Shown piece after piece: positions 36,560-45,197 of a stretch of 64,000 bases of DNA. This DNA comes from Cohnella sp. GbtcB17 (GTDB lineage Bacteria > Bacillota > Bacilli > Paenibacillales > Paenibacillaceae). Position 1 is the first letter of the stretch; every line of letters starts with the position of its first letter. The DNA lies in the NCBI RefSeq assembly GCF_019091135.1, contig NZ_JAGXJW010000017.1, forward strand, positions 1-64,000, in the 5' to 3' direction. Made by a program: the position numbers and the translations under genes. Under the pieces are notes generated by a model. That model saw nothing but the letters and a program-made list of their open reading frames with translations. It was not told where the DNA came from and did not search any database.

Positions 36560-37471
36560 TTAAAAGATCCGATAATTGCCAAACCGGTACGCCAGTCTGT
36601 ATGCCGCCACGATCAGCACAAAACTGACTGCCGATTTGAACAAGCCGACGGCTGTCGCAAAGCTGAAGGAGCCGTTCATCAGTCCGACGCGGTATACGAA
36701 CGTGTCGATAATATCCCCTTCTCGATAAACGAGCGGATTGTACAGATTAAATATTTGATCGAAGCCCGCGTTCAAAATATTGCCGAGCGACAGCGTCCCG
36801 ACGACCAGAATGACCGGTACGAGCGCGGGCAGCGTAACATGCAGGGTTTGCTTCAGCCGTGTGGCCCCGTCGATCTCGGCTGCCTCATAGAGCGACATAT
36901 TGATGCCGGTCAGCGCAGCCAGATAGATGATCGTAGAGAAGCCGAATTCCTTCCATACGTCGCTGACAACGACCGTGAACCGGAACCAGTTGCCGTCTCC
37001 GAGGAAGAAGACCGGATCGAGTCCGATGCCGGAAAGCAGCTGATTGACGATCCCTTTGTTGCCGAGAATGTCCGTCAAAATGCCTCCCAAAATGACCCAT
37101 GAAAGAAAATGCGGGAGATAGACGAGTGTCTGTACGGACCGTTTAAAGAAAAGCGTGCGCACTTCGTTCAGCAGAAGCGCAAACAAAATCGGAACCACGG
37201 TGTTGGCCGCGATCTTGAGCGATGCGATCAAAAAGGTGTTCCAAATGACCTGGGTGCTGTCCGGATAGGTAAACATATAATGAAGATGCTTCATGCCGAC
37301 CCACGGCGAATCCCAAAAGCCAAGCCGCGCCTTATAGTCTTTGAAGGCCATCAGCAGCCCCGTCATCGGCGCGTAGTTAAATACGAGCAAACAAACGACC
37401 GACGGCAATATGAGCAGATGAAGCGGCAGCTGGCGAGCCAGCCTCACTCTGCTTTTTCTCCCTTCACTCAT
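36560..37471 (-). CDS. Sugar ABC importer permease, LplB type
   Basis: 303 residues. LplB-branch signature opening (HLLILPSVVCLLVFNYAPMTGLLMAFKDY), six helices, ATPase-contact loop (YEAAEIDGATRLKQTLHVTLPAL). ATG at 37471 follows AGAGGCG. Pairs with the LplC-type gene. The branch often imports pectin- or hemicellulose-derived oligosaccharides, but the substrate cannot be assigned from the permease. Confidence 0.92.
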   Translation of the reverse strand: MSEGRKSRVRLARQLPLHLLILPSVVCLLVFNYAPMTGLLMAFKDYKARLGFWDSPWVGMKHLHYMFTYPDSTQVIWNTFLIASLKIAANTVVPILFALLLNEVRTLFFKRSVQTLVYLPHFLSWVILGGILTDILGNKGIVNQLLSGIGLDPVFFLGDGNWFRFTVVVSDVWKEFGFSTIIYLAALTGINMSLYEAAEIDGATRLKQTLHVTLPALVPVILVVGTLSLGNILNAGFDQIFNLYNPLVYREGDIIDTFVYRVGLMNGSFSFATAVGLFKSAVSFVLIVAAYRLAYRFGNYRIF

Positions 37472-37505
37472 CCCGTATCGCCTCTTTTTTTTGGGCCAAC
37501 AACGA

Positions 37506-37539
37506 CAGACCTTACGCGTCGATCGAACCGCAAGGCCTG
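37506..37539 (-). other. Intercistronic stem-loop between binding protein and permease
   Basis: Minus-strand arms CAGGCCTTGCG and CGTAAGGTCTG pair over 11 positions with two G-U pairs. It sits 17 bases after the binding-protein stop and lacks a U-tract. Confidence 0.5.
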
Positions 37540-37555
37540 CCGCCGGAAAAGCCTG

Positions 37556-39226
37556 TTATTTTTTAACCGAATCGTACCATTCGTTCACTTCTTTGGTGAT
37601 CTGTTCGCCGCCCGACGAATTCCACTTGCTCACGAAGCTGTCGAACGATTCCGGGGATTCCTGCCCGTAGATGATTTTCAAAAAGGTTTCATTCTCCATT
37701 TTGCGCAGCAGCTCGCCCTTTTCGGCCATTGTCGGCGTAGGCGGTCCCGTAAACTGATCGTATACGGCAGCTTGGTCCAGATAAGGCTCGAGTACCGCAG
37801 CGGCCTCCGCCCACTTCTTCGGCCTGGCCGCGAAGTATTTCTCGTAAGGCGTTTCCGGCGTTTCGCCGCGGCCGAGCTTGGCCATCACTTCGAGTTCCTT
37901 TTTCGGCGTCTGAATATCGTTGCCGTATATCGTATACTTTTTGACGTCGACGAAGCCGCCGGGAATTTTGTCCGAATCGTATACCGGCTTGCCGTCGACC
38001 ATGACGTAGTCATAGCCTTCCGCCCAGCCGTTGGCGAATTCTGAGGAAGGATCATAGAAGCCGGGTCCCATGATCGCGTCGAGATACTTGAACAACGCGT
38101 CCATATGCTTGAAGTCTTTGTTGAAGTAGAAGCGCACGGAAGATTGCGGCTCGCTGCCGAAGCCCATCTGCCCGTCGATGCCCGCCGGGATCGGCACTGC
38201 TTTATAGTCGAACTTCATATCCGCGTTAAACGGCCAGGTCGCCATCCAGGTCGGTCCGAAGACCATGCCCGACTTGCCCTGCACGAAGCTTTCCGCCGCC
38301 TTGGACTCGTCCATCGCGCCTGCGTCCTTGTCCAGGTAACCTTTTTTCATCCAATCGCTGAGCTTGACCAGTCCCTGCTTGACGCTCGGCTGAATCGAGC
38401 CGTACTGCAGCTTGCCGTCCGCGCCTTCCGTCCAATATGTCGGCACGGCGGTATGCCCGAACAGGAAGTCGCTGGATACCATAAACGTATCCTTTACCGC
38501 GCTGACGCCCTTTTTCAGCGACAGCGACAAGCCGATCGTGTCCTTCTTGCCGTTGCCGTCGGGATCCTGGTTGACGAACGCGTCCATGACCTTGTCCATG
38601 TCCTCGATCGTCTTGGGCGCCTGAAGGCCCAGCTTGTCCAGCCAGTCTTGACGGATCCACAGCACGCTGAACGAGCTGTTGGCATTAAAGGTAGGAAGTC
38701 CGTAATGCTTGCCGTCATAGGAGACCGTATTCCAGATTTCGGGATATTGGGCGTACAGCTCCTTGAGTCTCGGCGAAGCGTATTGATCGAACGCTTCCGT
38801 GATATCCATCACTTTGCCGGAATCGACGACCTGATTTTCCAGCGTCGGATCGCTTAGCGTGAATACGTCGGGCAGCTTGCCGTTCGAATTCAGCAGCAGG
38901 CGCAGCTTCGTGGTATAGGCTTCGCCCGTGCCGACCGACCAGTCCACCTTAAAGTCGATGCCGAACTTTTCTTTGGCCCACCGGGTGTGCACATTATCCT
39001 CGATCGTCTCGCCATTTTTGAATTTGTTGTCGGATCCGACCACGCGCCCGAGCGAGATCGTGACGTCCTGCGTCGCGCTCGGGCTGCTTGCTCCCGCGGT
39101 TTGCGACGCTTCGCCCGAAGACGGATTCGTCGCCGTATTCGATTTTGCGTTGCAGCCTGCGGCAGACAGCATCGCGACGGCGACGGCAAGCGCGGCCCAC
39201 GACTTTTTCTTGAAGCTCCTTTTCAT
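37556..39226 (-). CDS. Extracellular sugar-binding lipoprotein, LplA type
   Basis: 556 residues from ATG at 39226 (GGGAGG seven bases ahead). Lipobox SAAGC with Cys25, then a Ser/Ala-rich linker and a large LplA-type fold, longer than the usual 420-450 of CUT1 binding proteins. Contains the calcium-loop-like DPDGNGKKDT, common in this branch. First gene of the operon binding protein, LplB, LplC, kinase, regulator. Divergent from GH42 and GH29, so fucosylated or plain beta-galactosides are likely ligands. Confidence 0.92.
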   Translation of the reverse strand: MKRSFKKKSWAALAVAVAMLSAAGCNAKSNTATNPSSGEASQTAGASSPSATQDVTISLGRVVGSDNKFKNGETIEDNVHTRWAKEKFGIDFKVDWSVGTGEAYTTKLRLLLNSNGKLPDVFTLSDPTLENQVVDSGKVMDITEAFDQYASPRLKELYAQYPEIWNTVSYDGKHYGLPTFNANSSFSVLWIRQDWLDKLGLQAPKTIEDMDKVMDAFVNQDPDGNGKKDTIGLSLSLKKGVSAVKDTFMVSSDFLFGHTAVPTYWTEGADGKLQYGSIQPSVKQGLVKLSDWMKKGYLDKDAGAMDESKAAESFVQGKSGMVFGPTWMATWPFNADMKFDYKAVPIPAGIDGQMGFGSEPQSSVRFYFNKDFKHMDALFKYLDAIMGPGFYDPSSEFANGWAEGYDYVMVDGKPVYDSDKIPGGFVDVKKYTIYGNDIQTPKKELEVMAKLGRGETPETPYEKYFAARPKKWAEAAAVLEPYLDQAAVYDQFTGPPTPTMAEKGELLRKMENETFLKIIYGQESPESFDSFVSKWNSSGGEQITKEVNEWYDSVKK

Positions 39227-39258
39227 GCAACGGCCTCCCTTTTGATGGTTCATGATGT

Positions 39259-39438
39259 AGTATAGCGCCGGCGCGCAAAGCGGATATATATCAAAAAAAC
39301 GAGATTTATATCAATTTATTGGTCGTTATCTAGGACCTTCATTTTTTTATATCATTGCGATTTATATTATATTTCGTGCGGATTAATTTAAGATTATGAT
39401 ACCTTCATATTTCATAATTCTTATATGGCGGTGATATA
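39259..39438. promoter_or_regulatory. Divergent control region with phased TATATCA repeats
   Basis: The AT-rich gap between the binding-protein gene (-) and GH42 (+) has TATATCA at 39287-39293, 39307-39313 and 39348-39354, 20 and 41 bp apart, all on one face of the helix. An inverted copy (TGATATA, 39432-39438) overlaps the GH42 ribosome site. A minus-strand -10 TATACT (39259-39264) has the nearest repeat at its -35 position. This fits binding of the AraC-type response regulator to activate both directions. The plus-strand promoter is not clear. Confidence 0.55.
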
Positions 39439-39441
39439 AAG

Positions 39442-41457
39442 TTGTTGTATGCAGGCACGAACTACCATCCGCACGATTGGCCGCGGGAACGGTGGCAGCG
39501 CGATATCGACCTGATGAAGCAGGCCTCTTTTAATATGGTTCGGCTCGGCCATCTGTGCTGGGATAGCTTTGAACCGTCCGAGGGAAAATATACCTTTGAA
39601 TGGTTCGACGAGGTCATGGACCTGTTCGCGGCGGCGGGCATCCGGGTCGTACTCGACATCGCGACGCGGCCCGCGCCGACCTGGCTTCATAAAAAATATC
39701 CGGAGATCGATCTGACGGACGCCAGCGGCAATCGGATGGAAGCGCTGACCCGTTATATGGAAGACGTCGGGCATCCGGTCTTCCAGGAATACGCCTACAA
39801 ATTCGCGGAGACGCTCATCGTTCGTTATCGCGACCATCCGGCCCTTCATGCGTTTGGCTTGTGCAACGAATTCGGCTCGGGCTCTCCTTCCTTTTCGACC
39901 GCCGCAAGAGATCGTTTCCAGAACTGGCTGGCGGACAAATACGAGACCGTCGACCGTCTCAACCGCGCGTGGGCGACGCAGCGATGGTCCCGCAAGCTCA
40001 GCAGCTTCCACGATGTCGCGCTCCCGGTCTCGGGCCCGATCAAGGGAGCTCCGGAACGGCTGCTGGATATGTGGCGGTTTTATTCAGACGAGACATTGGC
40101 CTTTATGCAAGGCCTGAGCCGTCTCGTCAAACGGCTTGCGCCGTCCGCCAGGGAGACGACGAATCATTGGTCCGAAAACCCCGGATACGGCTTCGACTAT
40201 TTGAAGCAATACGGCGACATCGTCGATCTGCCCGGCATCGGCTTCTATCCGGGCACCAATCCCGAAGACAGGCGAGCGCTGACTGCCGCATGCTTCTTCA
40301 TGGATCATCGCATCGGCGAGCTCGGCAGACCGATCTGGTGTCTGGAATTCCAGACCGGCGACTTCGGCGGTTACGGCTCGCCGCGCAAAGCGATGCGGAT
40401 GTATGCGTATTTGTCGCTTCTTCACCGGGCGCAGGCCGTTTGCGCCTGGACCTGGCGCTCCATGCTGGGCGGCGAGGAGCAGTACTTGTTCGGTCTGGTC
40501 GACCATGACGGGGAGCCGGGCTGGAAGTACGGGGAATTCAGGCAGATCGCGGAGGAGTTCAGCTTGCTGAGAGAACGCGGTCTCCCCCGCAACGTCTCGC
40601 CCGACGTCGCGATCGCCTATTCCTTCGAGAGTCTCAAGGTCGCGGCCGGCAACCCGAGCTACTACAAGTCGGATTATACCGATCAGGTGCTTCAAGCTTA
40701 CGAGACGCTCGAGCTTGCCAATCTCGACTGCAATATCGTGAATCTGCGCGAGCTGCGCCTGAATTACAAGCTGCTCGTTGTTCCCGGACATGCCGTGATG
40801 GACGACGCTTCGGCCGCGACGATTCGCGCATTCGTCGAACGCGGCGGCACGGTTGTCATGACGGCCTACTCGGCCAAAGTCAATGCACACAATCAGGTGT
40901 TCGATACGACGCTGCCAGGCGCGCTCAGCGACGTCTTCGGCATCCGCGTCGGCGCGTTCGTTCGCACGCGAAGCCATACGCCGAGCGAGAACGCCGGCGG
41001 GCTGGAGAAAACCGAACTGCGTCTGGAGCGCGAACGTCCGATCGTCGCCTTCGGAGAGTCGCAATACGAGCCGCCGATCGACTATTACGAGATCGTCGAG
41101 ACGAGGACGGCCACCGCCACGGCCAGCTTTGTTAACACGCTGGAGCGCTCGCCCGCGATCACGCGGAACCGGTACGGCAAGGGCGAAGCGATCTATGTGG
41201 CCGTCCCCGCCAGCACCGCGATCCTCAAGCCGCTCCTGGCGTCGCTGTACCCTGCGCTCGGCATCGAGCCCGGACCGGCCACGCCATCCGGCGTCGCGGC
41301 GCGCACGCTGGAAGACGGCTCTACGCTGTACGTGAATACGACCGGCGAAGATCGGACGGTGACGCTTGCGAGTCCGGGCAAGGGATTGCTGTCCGGCGTG
41401 CAATACAACGGCGAACTCAAGCTGAGCGCCTATGAAGTCGATTTGCTGACAAACTGA
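39442..41457 (+). CDS. GH42 beta-galactosidase
   Basis: 671 residues starting with TTG at 39442, just after GGCGGTGAT. TIM barrel with acid/base Glu143 (GLCNEFG) and nucleophile Glu302 (WCLEFQTG), GATase-like domain (about 385-600) and a short C-terminal beta domain (SGVAARTLEDGSTLYVNTTGE). The usual GWQIDNE is here FGLCNEFG, so it is a divergent GH42; no zinc cysteine cluster. Cytoplasmic. First of a two-gene unit with GH29, divergent from the LplA-type importer that presumably feeds it. Confidence 0.9.
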   Translation: MLYAGTNYHPHDWPRERWQRDIDLMKQASFNMVRLGHLCWDSFEPSEGKYTFEWFDEVMDLFAAAGIRVVLDIATRPAPTWLHKKYPEIDLTDASGNRMEALTRYMEDVGHPVFQEYAYKFAETLIVRYRDHPALHAFGLCNEFGSGSPSFSTAARDRFQNWLADKYETVDRLNRAWATQRWSRKLSSFHDVALPVSGPIKGAPERLLDMWRFYSDETLAFMQGLSRLVKRLAPSARETTNHWSENPGYGFDYLKQYGDIVDLPGIGFYPGTNPEDRRALTAACFFMDHRIGELGRPIWCLEFQTGDFGGYGSPRKAMRMYAYLSLLHRAQAVCAWTWRSMLGGEEQYLFGLVDHDGEPGWKYGEFRQIAEEFSLLRERGLPRNVSPDVAIAYSFESLKVAAGNPSYYKSDYTDQVLQAYETLELANLDCNIVNLRELRLNYKLLVVPGHAVMDDASAATIRAFVERGGTVVMTAYSAKVNAHNQVFDTTLPGALSDVFGIRVGAFVRTRSHTPSENAGGLEKTELRLERERPIVAFGESQYEPPIDYYEIVETRTATATASFVNTLERSPAITRNRYGKGEAIYVAVPASTAILKPLLASLYPALGIEPGPATPSGVAARTLEDGSTLYVNTTGEDRTVTLASPGKGLLSGVQYNGELKLSAYEVDLLTN

Positions 41458-41484
41458 TCTTAAATATAAAGGAGCTCGATTCTC

Positions 41485-42912
41485 ATGAACGATACGATTC
41501 GTAAAGCGGCGTTCGTTACGCCGTCCGACCGGCAGCTGGCCTGGCAGCGGCTGGAGTTTTATTCCTTCATCCATTTCGGCATCAACACCTTTACGGACAA
41601 AGAGTGGGGGCTCGGCGACGAGGATCCCGCCCTGTTCAACCCGACGGCGTTCAGCGCCAAGCAGTGGGTCGACGTCTGCAAGTCCGCAGGCATGCGGGGA
41701 CTCATCCTGACCTGCAAGCACCACGACGGCTTCTGCCTGTGGCCTAGCGCCTATACCGAGCATTCGGTCAAAAACAGCCCTTGGCGCGAAGGCAAGGGCG
41801 ACCTCGTGCGCGAGGTTGCGGAAGCCTGCCGGGAAGGCGGAATCCGGTTCGGCGTCTACCTGTCCCCCTGGGACAGGCACGATCCCCGGTACGGAACCGA
41901 CGTGTACAACGAATACTTCAAAAATCAATTGCGCGAGCTGCTGACGCAATACGGAGACGTCTTCTGCGTCTGGTTCGACGGTGCTTGCGGCGAAGGTCCG
42001 AACGGTCTGAAGCAGGTTTACGACTGGGACGGCTATTACGAGGTCATTCGCGAGCTGCAGCCCGAGGCGGTCATCTCCGTGTGCGGACCCGATGTCCGCT
42101 GGTGCGGCAATGAAGCGGGCCATACGCGGGAATCCGAGTGGAGCGTCGTGCCGGCGCATCTTCAGGATATCGAGAAGATTCAGGAAAAATCGCAGCACGT
42201 AGACGACGGCGCCTTCTCCCGGCTCGTCCGCTCCCAGGACGACAATCTGGGGGGCAGAGATGCGATCCGAGACGCCGGGCAGCTCGTCTGGTATCCGGCC
42301 GAAGTCAATACGTCCATCCGTCCGGGCTGGTTCTATCACGCGGCGGAAGATGACCAGGTCAGAAGCGTAGACAAGCTGCTGGACATCTACTACAAATCCG
42401 TCGGCGGCAACTCCACCTTTCTCTTGAATCTGCCGCCGGACAGACGTGGACTCATTCACGAAAACGATGCGGCGAACATGGCCGAACTGGGCAGAGTGCT
42501 GTCCGCCACCTTCAGCCGCAATCTGGCGTCCGGCGCCGATGCGAGCGCATCCGAAGAGGCGGACGGCCTCCACGCGGCCGGCAGCATCCTCGACGGCAGC
42601 GCCGACACCTACTGGTGTCCATTGGAGGGCACGGAGCAGGCATCGATCGTAGTCGAGCTTCCGCAGGAAGCGACGTTCGACACGATCGTGCTTCAGGAGC
42701 ACATCCAGTCCGGTCAGCGTATCGAGCAGTTCAGCATCGAATACGAGGAGGACGGTGCGTGGCAACCTCTCTATCGGCATACGGTCGTAGGCTACAAGCG
42801 CATCTGCCGCTTTCCGGAGGCGACGGCCAAGCGGCTTCGTCTGACGATCGAGGCATCCCGCTGGTGCCCGACCTTTTCCGCATTCGAGGTATACTTGAGC
42901 ACGAAAAGCTGA
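41485..42912 (+). CDS. GH29 alpha-L-fucosidase with C-terminal F5/8-type domain
   Basis: 475 residues, 27 bases after GH42; ribosome site AAAGGAG. GH29 barrel: FYSFIHFGINTF opening, CKHHDGFCLWPS, and nucleophile Asp165 in VWFDGA. The last 130 residues (from SGADASASEE) look like an F5/8 type C (discoidin, CBM32-like) sandwich with paired VVELP and QFSIEYEEDG strands. No signal peptide. Probably removes alpha-fucose from imported oligosaccharides so the GH42 enzymes can act. GH29 subfamily B (alpha-1,3/1,4) is suggested by the domain layout but not proven. Confidence 0.92.
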   Translation: MNDTIRKAAFVTPSDRQLAWQRLEFYSFIHFGINTFTDKEWGLGDEDPALFNPTAFSAKQWVDVCKSAGMRGLILTCKHHDGFCLWPSAYTEHSVKNSPWREGKGDLVREVAEACREGGIRFGVYLSPWDRHDPRYGTDVYNEYFKNQLRELLTQYGDVFCVWFDGACGEGPNGLKQVYDWDGYYEVIRELQPEAVISVCGPDVRWCGNEAGHTRESEWSVVPAHLQDIEKIQEKSQHVDDGAFSRLVRSQDDNLGGRDAIRDAGQLVWYPAEVNTSIRPGWFYHAAEDDQVRSVDKLLDIYYKSVGGNSTFLLNLPPDRRGLIHENDAANMAELGRVLSATFSRNLASGADASASEEADGLHAAGSILDGSADTYWCPLEGTEQASIVVELPQEATFDTIVLQEHIQSGQRIEQFSIEYEEDGAWQPLYRHTVVGYKRICRFPEATAKRLRLTIEASRWCPTFSAFEVYLSTKS

Positions 42913-42941
42913 TCGCCGGCACCTGGTTAAACGTTGAAAAG

Positions 42942-42988
42942 CCCTCGCGCGTCTCGCACTTCCAAGTGCGCCGCGTGAGGGTCTTTTT
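42942..42988. terminator. Bidirectional terminator between convergent operons
   Basis: Arms CCCTCGCGCG and CGCGTGAGGG (one G-U) with an inner GCACTT/AAGTGC stem, followed by TCTTTTT on the plus strand and by CTTTTC on the minus strand. It ends the GH42-GH29 unit (+) and the long GH42 operon from the right (-). Confidence 0.85.
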
Positions 42989-43040
42989 CATTTCGCCGTT
43001 TTAAATGAAAAAACTAAAGCCGGCATGCCGTGAACATCAA

Positions 43041-45023
43041 CTAGACGCTCCACTCCACGATCTCAACCCCGTACGGATCAAGCGTCAACGCCGGCCCTAC
43101 TGGCGATTCCTTGAGCAGGCTCGTATACGTCCCGCCGAGCGATACCTCTTGCCGCTTGCGGCTCAGGTTGAGCACAAACAAGTAACGCGTCTGCCCTTTG
43201 CGCCTAACCGAGATTTGCACGCCTTCGGGCAATCCGTCCAAGCGCGTCAATCCGATCTCGTCTGCAAGCTCGCGGAACAGCTCGATATAATAGCGCTCCT
43301 CGGCGACCGTGCCGATGTAGACGACCCGGCCTTTCCCGAGCTTGCGGACCGTCACGGCCGGCTGTCCCGCGAAAAAGTCGTCGTCGTACCAGGCGATCGG
43401 CTCCGCCCCTGCCGGCGTCAGGATATCGCACCATTGACTGCAAGCGTACGAATTCCCGTGCTTGTCCACCAACGTATGAAGCTCGCCGCCGATCGGATCG
43501 TATTCCGATACGGTGACGCCCGCCGCTTCGGCCAGCGGCCCGGGGAGCGGCCGGATCCAGCAGACGTTGTTGTCGTTTTTGACGCCGGTGCGGTTCGTGA
43601 GGACCAGCGTCGCCCCGTTCCGTACGCAGTCTTCTAGATGCCCGGCCCGTTCCTCGTCCAGCAGATACAGGGACGGCGCTACGATCAGGCGATAGCCGCT
43701 CAAATCTTCGGTCGTATTCACGGCGTCCGTCAAAATGCCGAGCTTCGTCAATGCCCGGTGATACAGCTTCAGATTGTCGAAGTAGTCCATTCCCTCGGCC
43801 TGCGGCTGAATCTGAAACGCATTGTACAACTCGTGCGAATGCAGAATCGCCGCTTCCCCCTGAACCTCCGTACCGTCCAGCATCGCAGAGAGCCGGTTGA
43901 CCTCTTCGCACAGCCCGGCGTACTCCTCAAAGCGCCGGCCCGGCACGTTGCTATGATCGATGAGGCCGTGCCAGAACTGCTCGGCGCCGACCGGCGCACT
44001 CCGCCATTGAAAATGGACGACCGCCTCCGCCCCTCTGGCGATGCACTGCCAGGCAAAGGCGCGTATGAAGCCGGGCTGGGGCGTACGCCACATTGGAAAC
44101 CAGCAGCCAGGCGGCCCGCTGATCGTCTCCATGATCCAGAAGCCGCGGCGCTTGATCCCGCGTGCAAGATCCAGCGTGAGCGCGCCGCCGTATCCGCTGG
44201 TGCCCGCTTTTTCCTGGCTCGTATTCGGATAGTAGTCGAGGGAAGCAAAGTCTAAAGGCGCACATAACCGGTAATAATCCAGCGCCATCGGATAGCTCCA
44301 TATGTTGTGCGTGACGAAATGGCCTGGGCAACTCTCCCGCAGCACGTCGAGCTGAAGCTGCTGAAACGCGACGACCGAATCCGTCTCGAACCTTTTCCAG
44401 TCCAGCAGGTACGACGGATTTTTGAACGCCGTGCCGCCGAGCGGCGGCTTGACCTGCTCCCATTCGCTGTACGTCCCGCTCCAGACGACCGTGCCCCATG
44501 CGCGATTCAGCGTCTCGAGCGAGCCGTACTTGTCCTTCGCCCATTCGCGGAAGCGAGCCTCGCAATGCGGGCAGCAGCATTCGTTCAAGCCGAACTCGTT
44601 GTCGATCTGCCAGCCGATGACCGCCGGATGCCGGGCATATCTCGCCGCCAGCTTCCTTACGATCGTCTCGGAGAATCGGCGCATCGATGGACTGTTGTAG
44701 CAGCGATGCCCGCGAACGCCCGCGTAGCGCGTCTTCAGATGGACATCGACCGGCAGGACGTCGGGATAGCGCTCCGTCAGCCAGTTCGGCGGCGTGCAGG
44801 TGGGCGTGCCCAGGATGATCTGAATGCCTTGCCCGTGAAAAAGCTCGATAGCCTCGTCCAGCCAGGCAAAATCGTAGACGCCTTCCTGCGGCTCCAGCAG
44901 CGACCAGGCGAATTCCGCCAGGCGAACGACGCGGATGCCGGTCCGCGCCATAAGCTCCGCGTCCTTCTCCCACATCGCGCGTTCCCAATGCTCGGGATAA
45001 TATACGACGCCCATCAATGTCAT
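43041..45023 (-). CDS. GH42 beta-galactosidase with zinc-binding cysteine cluster
   Basis: 660 residues. TIM barrel starting MGVVYYPEHW, acid/base Glu143 in GWQIDNEFG, nucleophile Glu299 in IMETISGPPG. Cys108, Cys144, Cys146 and Cys149 (C-x-C-xx-C after the acid/base) match the structural zinc site of Thermus A4 beta-galactosidase, absent in the other two GH42 proteins here. GATase-like domain about 390-590, then a C-terminal beta domain. ATG at 45023 follows GGGAGG. Last gene of operon 6; the 174-base gap before it could hold its own promoter, but I see no convincing one. Confidence 0.93.
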   Translation of the reverse strand: MTLMGVVYYPEHWERAMWEKDAELMARTGIRVVRLAEFAWSLLEPQEGVYDFAWLDEAIELFHGQGIQIILGTPTCTPPNWLTERYPDVLPVDVHLKTRYAGVRGHRCYNSPSMRRFSETIVRKLAARYARHPAVIGWQIDNEFGLNECCCPHCEARFREWAKDKYGSLETLNRAWGTVVWSGTYSEWEQVKPPLGGTAFKNPSYLLDWKRFETDSVVAFQQLQLDVLRESCPGHFVTHNIWSYPMALDYYRLCAPLDFASLDYYPNTSQEKAGTSGYGGALTLDLARGIKRRGFWIMETISGPPGCWFPMWRTPQPGFIRAFAWQCIARGAEAVVHFQWRSAPVGAEQFWHGLIDHSNVPGRRFEEYAGLCEEVNRLSAMLDGTEVQGEAAILHSHELYNAFQIQPQAEGMDYFDNLKLYHRALTKLGILTDAVNTTEDLSGYRLIVAPSLYLLDEERAGHLEDCVRNGATLVLTNRTGVKNDNNVCWIRPLPGPLAEAAGVTVSEYDPIGGELHTLVDKHGNSYACSQWCDILTPAGAEPIAWYDDDFFAGQPAVTVRKLGKGRVVYIGTVAEERYYIELFRELADEIGLTRLDGLPEGVQISVRRKGQTRYLFVLNLSRKRQEVSLGGTYTSLLKESPVGPALTLDPYGVEIVEWSV

Positions 45024-45197
45024 TTTTTGCAGCCTCCCATGCGAGCATCCTTTATCAGACCATCATATCGGATGTCCGCAAGCTGCGATATGCTGCATTA
45101 TTCTGCTGCATATAAAAAAATGAACCGGGTTGAATGAGGAAGCGATCGACTAGCCATTCGAGAGGATCGCATCGGCTTTGCAGCCGTTCTTGATGCT

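Noticed and set aside
40084-42780. Long minus-strand open frame opposite GH42 and GH29
   Set aside because: Antisense to enzymes with clear catalytic motifs; no start signals or recognisable domains.
45060-45120. Inverted repeat ATATGC...GCATAT between the unknown gene and GH42
   Set aside because: No U-tract in the transcribed direction and no promoter match; too little to name as a regulatory element.
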